In this document: positions 1 to 5,658 of the stretch, one piece after another
Layout: each line of letters opens with the position of its first letter
Position numbering within the stretch: position 1 is the first letter of the stretch
Source of the DNA: Saprospiraceae bacterium
GTDB lineage: Bacteria; Bacteroidota; Bacteroidia; Chitinophagales; Saprospiraceae
Length of the DNA stretch: 6,113 nt
NCBI GenBank assembly: GCA_004297645.1
Contig: SCUG01000268.1
Location: 1 to 6,113, forward strand
Reading direction: 5' to 3'
Program-made: the position numbers and the translations under genes
The notes under the pieces: generated by a model
What the model was told of the DNA's origin: nothing
Database searches by the model: none
What the model saw: only the letters and a program-made list of their open reading frames with translations

Positions 1-1076
1 TGGTACGGACGGCTTTTTTTGAACATCTGCGACTGATTTTGTTTGGTCCGCGGAAGTTACGATACTTTATTCGGTTATTTCAATGAACTTTTCGGATGCT
101 GACTTTTCGGAGGGGACTCACCTTTAGGATGTTCAAGCCCGACCCGGAAAAACAGAAATTCAAATTGGAGGTAAAAAAAGACCCGGGAAGTCAGAAGGTA
201 TTTGATTTGATTAAAACCGTGGGCAGAAAGTGGGAACTCCCAGAGCCACTGAAATTTTATGGCTTCCCCGACCAGGTCAAGGCTTATTATACAAATGCAG
301 GGTTTCTGTCCGATTTGCAGCTTCAGGTGGAGGAGTTGTTTTCCAGGGTTTACTACCTGGGGCCATTGAGGGAATACCCACACCGGCAATACTTATGGGC
401 TGGAGCGCAGCCTGCGGGTGTGGGTGCACGCGGTGCTCAAGTGGTGGAAGCTTTACTGGCTTCCCGAACGAAGAACATCCTGATTTCAAGAGGAAGGGGA
501 AGAGGCAAAAAGCAATTAGTGGAAGAGTTAGTAGCTCACTGGCTAAAGGAGTTGAAGCTCATCCACGATTTCAGGGTGGAGCGCTTGGTAGCAGACAGTA
601 ATTATTATCAGGTCAAAGTTCAGAAGACACCAGAAAGTGCCGAGGTCTTACTAACTGATGTCGGCTTTGGTGTTTCCCAGATATTGCCCGTCATTACCCT
701 TTGTTATTACGTGCCGGAAGGTTCGGTCTTAATCATTGAACAACCCGAAATCCACCTTCATCCGACTGTGCAGGCTGGGCTTGCCGATGTTTTTATTGAT
801 GCCATCCAAACCAGGAAGATCCAAATCATCCTTGAGAGCCACAGTGAGCATCTGTTGAGACGGTTACAGAGAAGGATAGCTGAGGAGGAATTTGACAAAG
901 ACCAAGCTGCTCTCTATTTCTGCCAAACAACAGGAGGTAAGTCCGAATTGGTGCCACTCCAACTTGACCTGTTTGGAAATATCCAAAACTGGCCCGAAGG
1001 TTTTTTTGGCGACGAAATGGGTGAATTGGTTGCCACGTCAAAAGCCGTTCACAACCGCGTGACCAATGGGCAGTAA
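1..1076 (+). pseudogene. DUF3696-family AAA/ABC-type ATPase, 5'-truncated and frame-disrupted
   Basis: This is the C-terminal part of an SMC/ABC-like AAA ATPase with a DUF3696 tail, a soluble family often paired with a nuclease. The clean frame runs 96-1076. Numbering from the ATG at 96, it shows a signature-like GVSQ (192-195), a Walker B-type segment IIEQPEIHLHP with acidic E215 and E218, an ESHSEH switch region (247-252) and the DUF3696 tail LDLFGNIQNWPEGFFGDEMG. The family is usually about 400-450 residues and begins with a Walker A loop, which is absent here and must lie before the window. An in-frame TGA at 84-86 blocks upstream extension. The +1-offset frame is open from 23 to a TAG at 125-127 and encodes a family-like stretch (SVISMNFSDADF) that joins the main frame if one base of the TTT at 123-125 is skipped. 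It is therefore a frameshifted gene, a recoded gene or a sequencing error. It overlaps the next gene by 11 bp. The family call is strong; the functional state is unknown. Confidence 0.8.
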
Positions 1077-1566
1077 CATCATTGACACCAATGTCCTGGC
1101 AGTTGCTAACGGAAGGTTCGATGGTATCTCCCCGGATTGCCTTCGTAGCTGCCAACAATTTCTTGGCACCGCTCATCATCAGCGTATTTCTTTGGATGAT
1201 AAAATCCTCATTTTTAAAGAGTATTTCAGATATGCAAGCCCTCGCGGCCAGCCTGGGATTGGAGATGCTTTTTTGAAATGGCTTTGGACTAATCATGCAA
1301 ATCCTGAGTTGTGTGAATTGGTCTCCATTACCCCCACCGGCGATGACCGAAGGTTATTCGAAGAAATTCCCGGCCAGGAAGATTTGAAAGGATTCGACCC
1401 ATCTGACCAGAAATTCCTCGCTGTGGCGTTGGGCAGCCGATTCACCGCCACCATCAACAATGCAACAGATTCCGATTGGGAAGATTTTTCTGAAGCTATC
1501 GAAAAATTGGGCATCGTTGTTCACCAGCTATGCCCAGGTTTTAAAGGAACCAAAACTGAAGTTTAG
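1066..1566 (+). CDS. PIN-domain ribonuclease-like protein
   Basis: The 166-residue protein has the PIN-fold acidic pattern: IIDTNVLAVANG at the N-terminus with D7, an acidic residue in the LDDKILIFKEY helix (D44, D45, E52), FDPSDQKFLAVAL with D111 and D114, and NATDSDW with D135 and D137. PIN domains are Mg2+-dependent ribonucleases, and many are toxins or effectors. The conserved GQPGIGDAFLKWLW stretch and the C-terminal LCPGF resemble a PIN-like family that I recall next to DUF3696 ATPases. The ATG at 1066 lies 11 bp inside the end of the ATPase gene, which indicates translational coupling and a two-component ATPase-nuclease unit. All expected acidic residues are present, so this partner looks intact even though the ATPase frame is broken. 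The target (tRNA, mRNA or phage RNA) cannot be read from the sequence. Confidence 0.8.
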   Translation: MGSNIIDTNVLAVANGRFDGISPDCLRSCQQFLGTAHHQRISLDDKILIFKEYFRYASPRGQPGIGDAFLKWLWTNHANPELCELVSITPTGDDRRLFEEIPGQEDLKGFDPSDQKFLAVALGSRFTATINNATDSDWEDFSEAIEKLGIVVHQLCPGFKGTKTEV

Positions 1567-1568
1567 CC

Positions 1569-1619
1569 ATGAGTACAAATGAGTTTCACTCCGCCATCCT
1601 CTTGGGCATCCCCGGCCAC
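1569..1619 (+). pseudogene. Duplicated 5' fragment of hutU
   Basis: Two bases after the PIN gene stop, an ATG opens a short frame, MSTNEFHSAILLGIPGH, that mirrors the start of the urocanase at 3619 (MSSTVVNTPFQQQILQGIPGH). The final 24 bp (1596-1619) match hutU 3658-3681 at 22 of 24 positions, while the first codons have drifted. After GGCCAC the similarity stops and the frame runs through repeat R1a to a TAA at 1683-1685, giving only 38 codons. It is not a functional urocanase. I read it as a scar of an insertion or recombination at the hutU start codon region. Confidence 0.65.
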
Positions 1620-1628
1620 GAAGTCCGG

Positions 1629-1719
1629 GTTGGGAATATTGGTAGCCGCAGATGCCCATGCCGGAGGGTGGGGCTGGCGGGGTAAGTGCGCCACTATGTG
1701 GTGAGTGGTGAAAAGGCGT
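1629..1719. repeat. Repeat R1, copy a
   Basis: This 91-bp segment matches 2674-2763 in the same orientation with 7 substitutions and one 1-bp indel (about 91% identity). It is G-rich on the + strand, contains the tandem 7-mer GTGGTGA GTGGTGA and ends in AAAAGGCGT in both copies, where similarity breaks sharply. Substitutions show no synonymous bias in any frame, so it is probably not coding. It follows the hutU fragment and precedes the hairpin element and the HNH module. Confidence 0.85.
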
Positions 1720-1735
1720 TTGGCAGTCCCGGCCG

Positions 1736-1880
1736 GGCTACCCCCTGCTAAAAAACGCTGGTATTTCGAGCGGCAGGGTTTTGAACCCTGCGTTTCAGGT
1801 ACGAAAACGCAGGGTTCAAAACGCTGCCACTCGAAAAGGCTGCGTAATTTTGGAAAACTCCCATTAATGAGGGGATACTT
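1736..1880. repeat. MITE-like hairpin element, copy 1
   Basis: This is an approximately 145-bp non-coding element homologous to 5784-5892. Shared landmarks in order are: a left end resembling the inverted repeat but decayed (CTACCCCCTGCT), AACGCTGGTATTTCGAGCGGCA, a central palindrome, and a tail GTAATTTT..AAAACTCCCATTAAT leading to the right terminal repeat TGAGGGGATACT at 1868-1879. No transposase is encoded. The internal stem is much longer than in copy 2. The right end is about 20 bp before the candidate promoter of the HNH module. Type II MITE, REP-like or intergenic regulatory repeat are all possible. Confidence 0.65.
1765..1835. repeat. 71-bp near-perfect inverted repeat (long hairpin)
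   Basis: Two 31-nt arms (1765-1795 and 1805-1835) surround a 9-nt loop. The outer 12 bp (TTCGAGCGGCAG against CTGCCACTCGAA) contain one C-A mismatch, followed by one G-G mismatch and then 18 perfectly paired bases (GTTTTGAACCCTGCGTTT against its complement). There is no T-run, so it is not a classical terminator. In copy 2 the same outer arms enclose a much shorter inner stem. Confidence 0.85.
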
Positions 1881-1899
1881 TTCTTCTGTAAAAATCATG

Positions 1900-1907
1900 T
1901 AAGTTTG
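1900..1907 (+). promoter_or_regulatory. Candidate Bacteroidota -7 element for the HNH module
   Basis: TAAGTTTG fits the Bacteroidota -7 consensus TAnnTTTG and sits 16 bp before the ATG at 1924, implying a very short leader. The expected -33 TTTG is not perfect; only a T-rich stretch at the right end of the hairpin element lies at the right distance. If real, the repeat supplies part of the promoter. Confidence 0.4.
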
Positions 1908-1923
1908 TCTAAAATACCTCGTT

Positions 1924-2166
1924 ATGGTTGCATCAGAAGCATTTAATGAAATCGTGGAGTTGATTGCATCTTCCAATCCTCATCACATAGTCCGTTACAA
2001 ACCAAGTTCAAAAACGCTCCAACGTGTGCAAGCTTTGGTGCTGAAGAAAAATGAAGGCATCCTGGCGCCTGATGAGGAAACAGAGCTTCAATATTTCCTC
2101 TACCTCGAAAACATGATTGGGCTTGCTAAAGCCCGGGCCTATCAACTTCTCCAAGCTGCCGCATGA
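1924..2166 (+). CDS. Small partner protein of the HNH endonuclease (putative antitoxin or regulator)
   Basis: The 80-residue protein has no signal peptide or membrane segment and appears helical. Its pattern is NEIVELIASSNPHHIVRYKPS, then LVLKKNEGILAPDEETELQYFLYLENMIGLAKARAYQLL. This arrangement (A-S/N-P-x-x-I/V-x-x-(F/Y)KPS, then L-x-P-x-E-x-x-E-L-x-x-(F/Y), then LAKARA at the C-terminus) resembles a small family that I recall from cyanobacteria and Bacteroidota, located directly before HNH endonuclease genes. The ATGA overlap at 2163-2166 with the HNH gene implies translational coupling. No biochemical function is known to me. An antitoxin or nuclease-control role is inference from size, order and coupling. 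The ATG at 1924 is favoured because it follows the candidate promoter closely and no upstream in-frame start is plausible. Confidence 0.75.
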   Translation: MVASEAFNEIVELIASSNPHHIVRYKPSSKTLQRVQALVLKKNEGILAPDEETELQYFLYLENMIGLAKARAYQLLQAAA

Positions 2167-2579
2167 GCCGTTCCATTCCTGACAAGCTGCGTTTGCTCGT
2201 GGCGGAGAGGGCAGCATTCTCTTGTGAATATTGCCATGTCCATCAGGACGACCTGATTTTCAGTTGTCAGGTTGACCATATCATCAGCCTTAAACATGGC
2301 GGGCAGACCCGTGAAGATAACCTTGCCCACAGTTGCCTGACCTGCAACGTCAATAAGGGCAGCGACATTGGCACCGTCCTTTCTTCGGGGGGCAGGCTCA
2401 CTCGTTTTTTTAATCCCCGCAAGGACAAGTGGGCGACCCATTTTACCATTTCATCGGGCGTCATTATGCCTAAGACCCGAATAGGGGAAGCCACCGCCCG
2501 CATTTTCCAATTCAATGCTCCCGAAAGGGTGCTTCGTCGTCAATTACTAATGGCGGCTGGCAGATATCCCGGCAGATAG
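2163..2579 (+). CDS. HNH endonuclease
   Basis: The 138-residue protein is a compact HNH (beta-beta-alpha-metal) nuclease. CEYC (C21, C24) and CLTC (C58, C61) form the expected structural zinc site. The catalytic core is VDHIISLKHGG with D38 and H39, then DNLAHSC with N53, and CNVNKGSD with N62. After the HNH core comes a tail typical of this group: FNPRKDKWATHF, then RIGEATARIFQFN and RRQLLMAAGRYPG, so the protein appears complete. It probably cuts DNA using a divalent metal. It is coupled to the 80-residue gene by a 4-bp ATGA overlap. The pair is bracketed by direct repeats R1a and R1b. A restriction-like, defence or toxin role is possible, but none is demonstrated here. Confidence 0.88.
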   Translation: MSRSIPDKLRLLVAERAAFSCEYCHVHQDDLIFSCQVDHIISLKHGGQTREDNLAHSCLTCNVNKGSDIGTVLSSGGRLTRFFNPRKDKWATHFTISSGVIMPKTRIGEATARIFQFNAPERVLRRQLLMAAGRYPGR

Positions 2580-2673
2580 CAGTTGCTGGTTGACTGATTT
2601 TTCTTTGTCCTTCCCCTTCCCCTGAAAATATTTCTTCATCAGCGCCTGCCACATCCTTGTCAGCGAGGTCCAT

Positions 2674-2763
2674 GTTGGAATACTGGTAGCCGGAGATGCC
2701 GATGCCGGAGGGCGGGGCTGACGGGGTAAGTGCGGCACTGTGTGGTGAGTGGTGAAAAGGCGT
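2674..2763. repeat. Repeat R1, copy b
   Basis: This 90-bp direct copy of 1629-1719 is about 91% identical and stands immediately before the third two-gene module. The unrelated sequence at 2580-2673 between the HNH stop and this repeat holds no gene that I recognise. A weak minus-strand frame across the repeat (2512-2790) is open but changes its amino acids between the two copies. The final bases of R1b (TA at 2762-2764) contribute to the adjoining TATCTTTG element. Confidence 0.85.
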
Positions 2764-2770
2764 ATCTTTG
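2763..2770 (+). promoter_or_regulatory. Candidate Bacteroidota -7 element for the third module
   Basis: TATCTTTG fits TAnnTTTG and begins at the R1b border. No clear -33 TTTG is visible at the usual distance. A transcript from here would carry the 25-bp palindrome in a leader of about 65 nt before the ATG at 2842. Confidence 0.35.
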
Positions 2771-2784
2771 AGAAAAATTTGACG

Positions 2785-2809
2785 ATGCAAACCATCGAAT
2801 GGTTTGCAT
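2785..2809. promoter_or_regulatory. Perfect 25-bp palindrome, candidate operator or leader hairpin
   Basis: The arms ATGCAAACCAT (2785-2795) and ATGGTTTGCAT (2799-2809) are exact complements around a CGA spacer. The palindrome lies 15 bp after the candidate -7 element and 33 bp before the start codon at 2842, where an autoregulator commonly binds. There is no T-run after it, so it is not an intrinsic terminator. As RNA it would form an 11-bp hairpin with a 3-nt loop. Confidence 0.6.
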
Positions 2810-2841
2810 TGAGAACGGGCTGTTGCTCAAAATTTAATAGC

Positions 2842-3138
2842 ATGGACAAAGTCATCATCACAATGACCAAACAACTGGACGGTATCAACTTCGGGTTGTC
2901 ACCGCTGGATTTAAAAAAGCTAAAAGAAGAGTTCCCGGACTCCACTCCCACAAGAAAAGTGTTCGTGTCTTTTGATTACAATGAAACTGATTTTCAGCCA
3001 TTGTTTGAGAAGGTAAAAAAATATTTCCTGCCTGTATTGACGGGTATCGAAGACCCGAAGGAGTTGAAGAAAATCAGGCAAGTCCATTTCTTCGACCCAT
3101 CCAAAAGAATCCCCGACGCCACCATAGACCTGAATTAA
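2842..3138 (+). CDS. Hypothetical 98-residue protein, partner of the PD-(D/E)XK-like gene
   Basis: I do not recognise this family. The frame stays open back to 2749, but the upstream part runs through repeat R1b and the palindrome, so I place the start at the ATG at 2842 (MDKVIITMTKQLDG); 2863 is the next alternative. The protein is soluble and highly charged, without signal peptide or membrane helix. A lysine- and glutamate-rich helix (LDLKKLKEEFP) is followed by KVFVSFDYNETDFQPLFEKVKKYF, an alternation that suggests a small alpha/beta fold. The segment KVFVSFDYNETD superficially recalls the start of TIR-like or DUF1863 (ThsB-like) domains, but the protein is too short for that assignment. 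Its TAA at 3136-3138 is directly followed by the ATG of the next gene with no spacer, which indicates a coupled pair in which it could be an antitoxin, chaperone or regulator. Confidence 0.7.
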   Translation: MDKVIITMTKQLDGINFGLSPLDLKKLKEEFPDSTPTRKVFVSFDYNETDFQPLFEKVKKYFLPVLTGIEDPKELKKIRQVHFFDPSKRIPDATIDLN

Positions 3139-3615
3139 ATGTCCAAGCTGAATAACCTTTACGTTGGAAAGGCAGGCCAAGCCTTCGCAATGTCTGAATT
3201 TCTTATCAGGGGTTGGAATGTAGCCATTCCGGAAGTGGATATCGGCGACGATATTTTTGTGGTGAAAGATAAATACGGCGAGTTCTCAAGGGTGCACGTA
3301 AAAACTGCGAATGGCGTTTCCAGGTCAACCGGAATCAGTGCCCAATTCAACCTTCCTTACTTGCAATTACAAGAAGCCCAAACCCCGGAATTGACCTACT
3401 TTTTCCTCGTTAGGTTTCAAAATAAGTGGCAACCCCCATTGCTTATCAATCGAATGCAGCTATTGGAAGAATTCTTTGAAAACCGGATCGGGTCACTTTC
3501 CAAAGACAAGCTCATCCTGTATTTTTCTTTTCAAAGTGATATGGCTTTTTGTTCAAAAACTGATTTATCAGCTTACCTCGATAACTTCAAAGATTACCCG
3601 GTCATAAATCACTGA
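3139..3615 (+). CDS. PD-(D/E)XK nuclease-like (DUF4365-type) protein
   Basis: The 158-residue soluble protein has a restriction-endonuclease-like core at its N-terminus. A GKAGQAFAMSEFLIRGWNV helix carries E20, followed by PEVDIGDDIFVV with D34, D37 and D38, a turn, and RVHVKTA with K55. This is the order seen in DUF4365 and related PD-(D/E)XK proteins (E in the first helix, D in strand 2, Q/E-x-K in strand 3). Here H53 replaces the usual Q or E of the x-x-K motif. The remainder (about 70-158) contains YLQLQEAQTPELTYFFLVRF and an LSKDKLILYFSFQ strand and resembles no domain I can name. It abuts the 98-residue gene (TAA-ATG) and ends 3 bp before hutU. DNA cleavage is inferred from the fold only. 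Confidence 0.6.
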   Translation: MSKLNNLYVGKAGQAFAMSEFLIRGWNVAIPEVDIGDDIFVVKDKYGEFSRVHVKTANGVSRSTGISAQFNLPYLQLQEAQTPELTYFFLVRFQNKWQPPLLINRMQLLEEFFENRIGSLSKDKLILYFSFQSDMAFCSKTDLSAYLDNFKDYPVINH

Positions 3616-3618
3616 CAC

Positions 3619-5658
3619 ATGAGTTCTACCGTAGTAAATACACCCTTCCAGCAACAAATCCTCCAGGGCATCCCCGGCCACCTCCCCGCTCCCAAACCCT
3701 GCGACCCCGCCATCTCCCACGCCCCCAAACGCAACATTGACGGCGTGCTGTCGGAGGAAGAGAAAAAGCTCGCCGTGAAAAACGCCCTGCGCTACTTCCC
3801 CGCAAAACACCACGCCGTGCTGGCGCGGGAGTTTTACGAAGAATTAGAAACCTACGGCCGCATCTACATGCACCGCTTCCGCCCGGATTACCCGATGCAC
3901 GCCCGGCCCATCGGCGAATACCCCCACCGCTGCAAACAGGCGGCGGCCATCATGCTGATGATTCAAAACAACCTCGACCCCACCGTGGCGAAGCACCCCC
4001 ACGAACTCATCACCTACGGCGGCAACGGCGCCGTTTTCCAAAACTGGGCGCAGTACCTGCTCACCATGAAGTATCTCGCCGAAATGACGGACGAGCAGAC
4101 GCTGGCGATGTATTCCGGCCACCCACTTGGCCTGTTCCCCTCGCACAAAGAGGCCCCGCGGGTGGTCGTCACCAACGGCATGATGGTGCCCAATTACTCC
4201 AAAAAAGAAGACTGGAACAAATACAACGCACTCGGCGTCACGCAGTACGGGCAGATGACGGCCGGCTCGTTCATGTACATCGGGCCGCAGGGCATCGTGC
4301 ATGGCACGACCATCACGCTGCTCAACGCCGGGCGAATGCACAAGCTCGGGCAAGACAATTTGCGGGGTAAAATTTTCGTGACCTCCGGCCTCGGCGGCAT
4401 GTCCGGCGCACAGTCGAAGGCGGCGGTCATCACCGGCGCCATCGGCGTGCTGGCAGAGGTGGACGAAAAGGCCATCCAGCAGCGCATCGCCGACGGCTAC
4501 GTGCAGCGGGAAAACGTGTTCTACAGCCTCGACGGCCTCATCGTCCGGCTGGAGGAATGCCGGAAAAACAAAACGCCCATCGCCCTCATCTACGCCGGCA
4601 ACATCGTTGACCTTTGGGAAAAATTTGCGGAGCAAAACATCCGCGTCGAACTCGGCAGCGACCAGACCAGCCTCCACAACATTGACGACCTCGGCTATTG
4701 CCCCGTAGGCTATACTTTCGAGGAGGCCAAAACGCTGCTGGCAAAAGACAAACCCGCTTTCATGGAAGCCGTGCGTGCCTCGCTCCGGCGCCACGTGAAA
4801 GCCATAAACACGATGACTGCCCGCGGCATGTACTTCTGGGACTACGGCAACGCCTTCCTCCTCGAAGCCGGCAACGCCGGGGCCGATATTTGGAAAAACG
4901 AGGAAGGCGGCATTTACAAATACCCATCTTACGTCCAGGACATTATGGGGCCGATGTGTTTTGACTACGGTTTTGGGCCGTTCCGCTGGGTGTGCACCTC
5001 CGGTGAAAAAGAAGATTTGGATAAAACCGACGCCATCGCCGCCCGTGTGCTGGAAGAAATCTACGCCACCGCCCCCGCCGAAATCCGAAGCCAGCTCAAA
5101 GACAATATTCTTTGGATAAAAAACGCCAGCCGCAACCTCCCCATCGTCGGCTCTAAATCCCGCATCCTCTACGCCGACGCCGAGGGGCGCATCCAAATCG
5201 CCACCGCTTTCAACGACGCCATCGCCCGCAGCGAACTGTCCGGGCCGGTGGTGCTCGGCCGCGACCACCACGACGTGAGCGGCACCGACTCGCCCTACCG
5301 GGAAACCTCCAACATCTACGACGGCTCGAAATTCACCGCCGACATGGCCGTGCAAAACGTCATCGGCGACAGCTTCCGCGGCGCCACCTGGGTCAGCCTC
5401 CACAACGGCGGCGGGGTAGGGTGGGGCGAAGTTATCAACGGCGGCTTCGGTATGTTGCTCGACGGCACACCGGAGGCAGAGCGCCGCCTGAAATCCATGC
5501 TCTTCTGGGACGTGAACAACGGCATCGCCCGCCGCTCCTGGGCGCGCAACGAAGAAGCGATGTTTGCCATCAAACGGGAAATGGAACGCACACCGGGGTT
5601 GGTGGTGACGCTGCCGAATCTGGTGGAGGAGGGGGTGTTGAGAGCTGGAAAGATTTGA
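3619..5658 (+). CDS. hutU: Urocanate hydratase (urocanase)
   Basis: Urocanase (EC 4.2.1.49) converts urocanate to 4-imidazolone-5-propanoate in cytosolic histidine degradation, using tightly bound NAD+ as electrophile. Visible hallmarks are YGGNGAVFQNWAQY, GHPLGLFPSHKEAPRVVVTNG, YGQMTAGSFMYIGPQGIVHGT, the glycine-rich NAD-binding segment GLGGMSGAQ (257-265), Cys447 in GPMCFDYGFGPFRW (aligned with the essential cysteine of the Pseudomonas enzyme), LGRDHHDVSGTDSPYRET and GATWVSLHNGGGVGWGE near the C-terminus. At 679 residues it is the long form found in Bacteroidota, rather than the roughly 555-residue proteobacterial form. The start MSSTVVNTPFQQQILQGIPGH fits family N-termini. Third codon positions are mostly C or G, unlike the genes upstream. 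Only 3 bp separate it from the preceding nuclease-like gene, so no private promoter is visible and read-through transcription is likely. No other hut gene lies in the window. Confidence 0.97.
   Translation: MSSTVVNTPFQQQILQGIPGHLPAPKPCDPAISHAPKRNIDGVLSEEEKKLAVKNALRYFPAKHHAVLAREFYEELETYGRIYMHRFRPDYPMHARPIGEYPHRCKQAAAIMLMIQNNLDPTVAKHPHELITYGGNGAVFQNWAQYLLTMKYLAEMTDEQTLAMYSGHPLGLFPSHKEAPRVVVTNGMMVPNYSKKEDWNKYNALGVTQYGQMTAGSFMYIGPQGIVHGTTITLLNAGRMHKLGQDNLRGKIFVTSGLGGMSGAQSKAAVITGAIGVLAEVDEKAIQQRIADGYVQRENVFYSLDGLIVRLEECRKNKTPIALIYAGNIVDLWEKFAEQNIRVELGSDQTSLHNIDDLGYCPVGYTFEEAKTLLAKDKPAFMEAVRASLRRHVKAINTMTARGMYFWDYGNAFLLEAGNAGADIWKNEEGGIYKYPSYVQDIMGPMCFDYGFGPFRWVCTSGEKEDLDKTDAIAARVLEEIYATAPAEIRSQLKDNILWIKNASRNLPIVGSKSRILYADAEGRIQIATAFNDAIARSELSGPVVLGRDHHDVSGTDSPYRETSNIYDGSKFTADMAVQNVIGDSFRGATWVSLHNGGGVGWGEVINGGFGMLLDGTPEAERRLKSMLFWDVNNGIARRSWARNEEAMFAIKREMERTPGLVVTLPNLVEEGVLRAGKI

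Noticed and set aside
230..601. 123-codon + frame inside the ATPase gene
   Set aside because: It is out of frame with the clear DUF3696 sequence and has a product of unlikely composition.
1705..1902. 65-codon + frame starting MVKRR
   Set aside because: It begins in repeat R1a and reads straight through the long hairpin element. The same MVKRR start recurs at the R1b border, so it belongs to the repeat.
1924..2579. Assignment of the HNH protein plus the upstream ATPase to a Septu (PtuA/PtuB) system
   Set aside because: The ATPase is DUF3696-type and coupled to the PIN gene rather than the HNH gene, and more than 800 bp including repeats separates it from the HNH gene.
2512..2951. Overlapping minus-strand frames across R1b, one containing MWQALMKKYFQGKGKDKEKS
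   Set aside because: The stretch looks protein-like, but comparison of R1a with R1b shows mostly amino-acid-changing differences in both frames, and neither product is recognised. A decayed gene end at 2580-2673 cannot be excluded.
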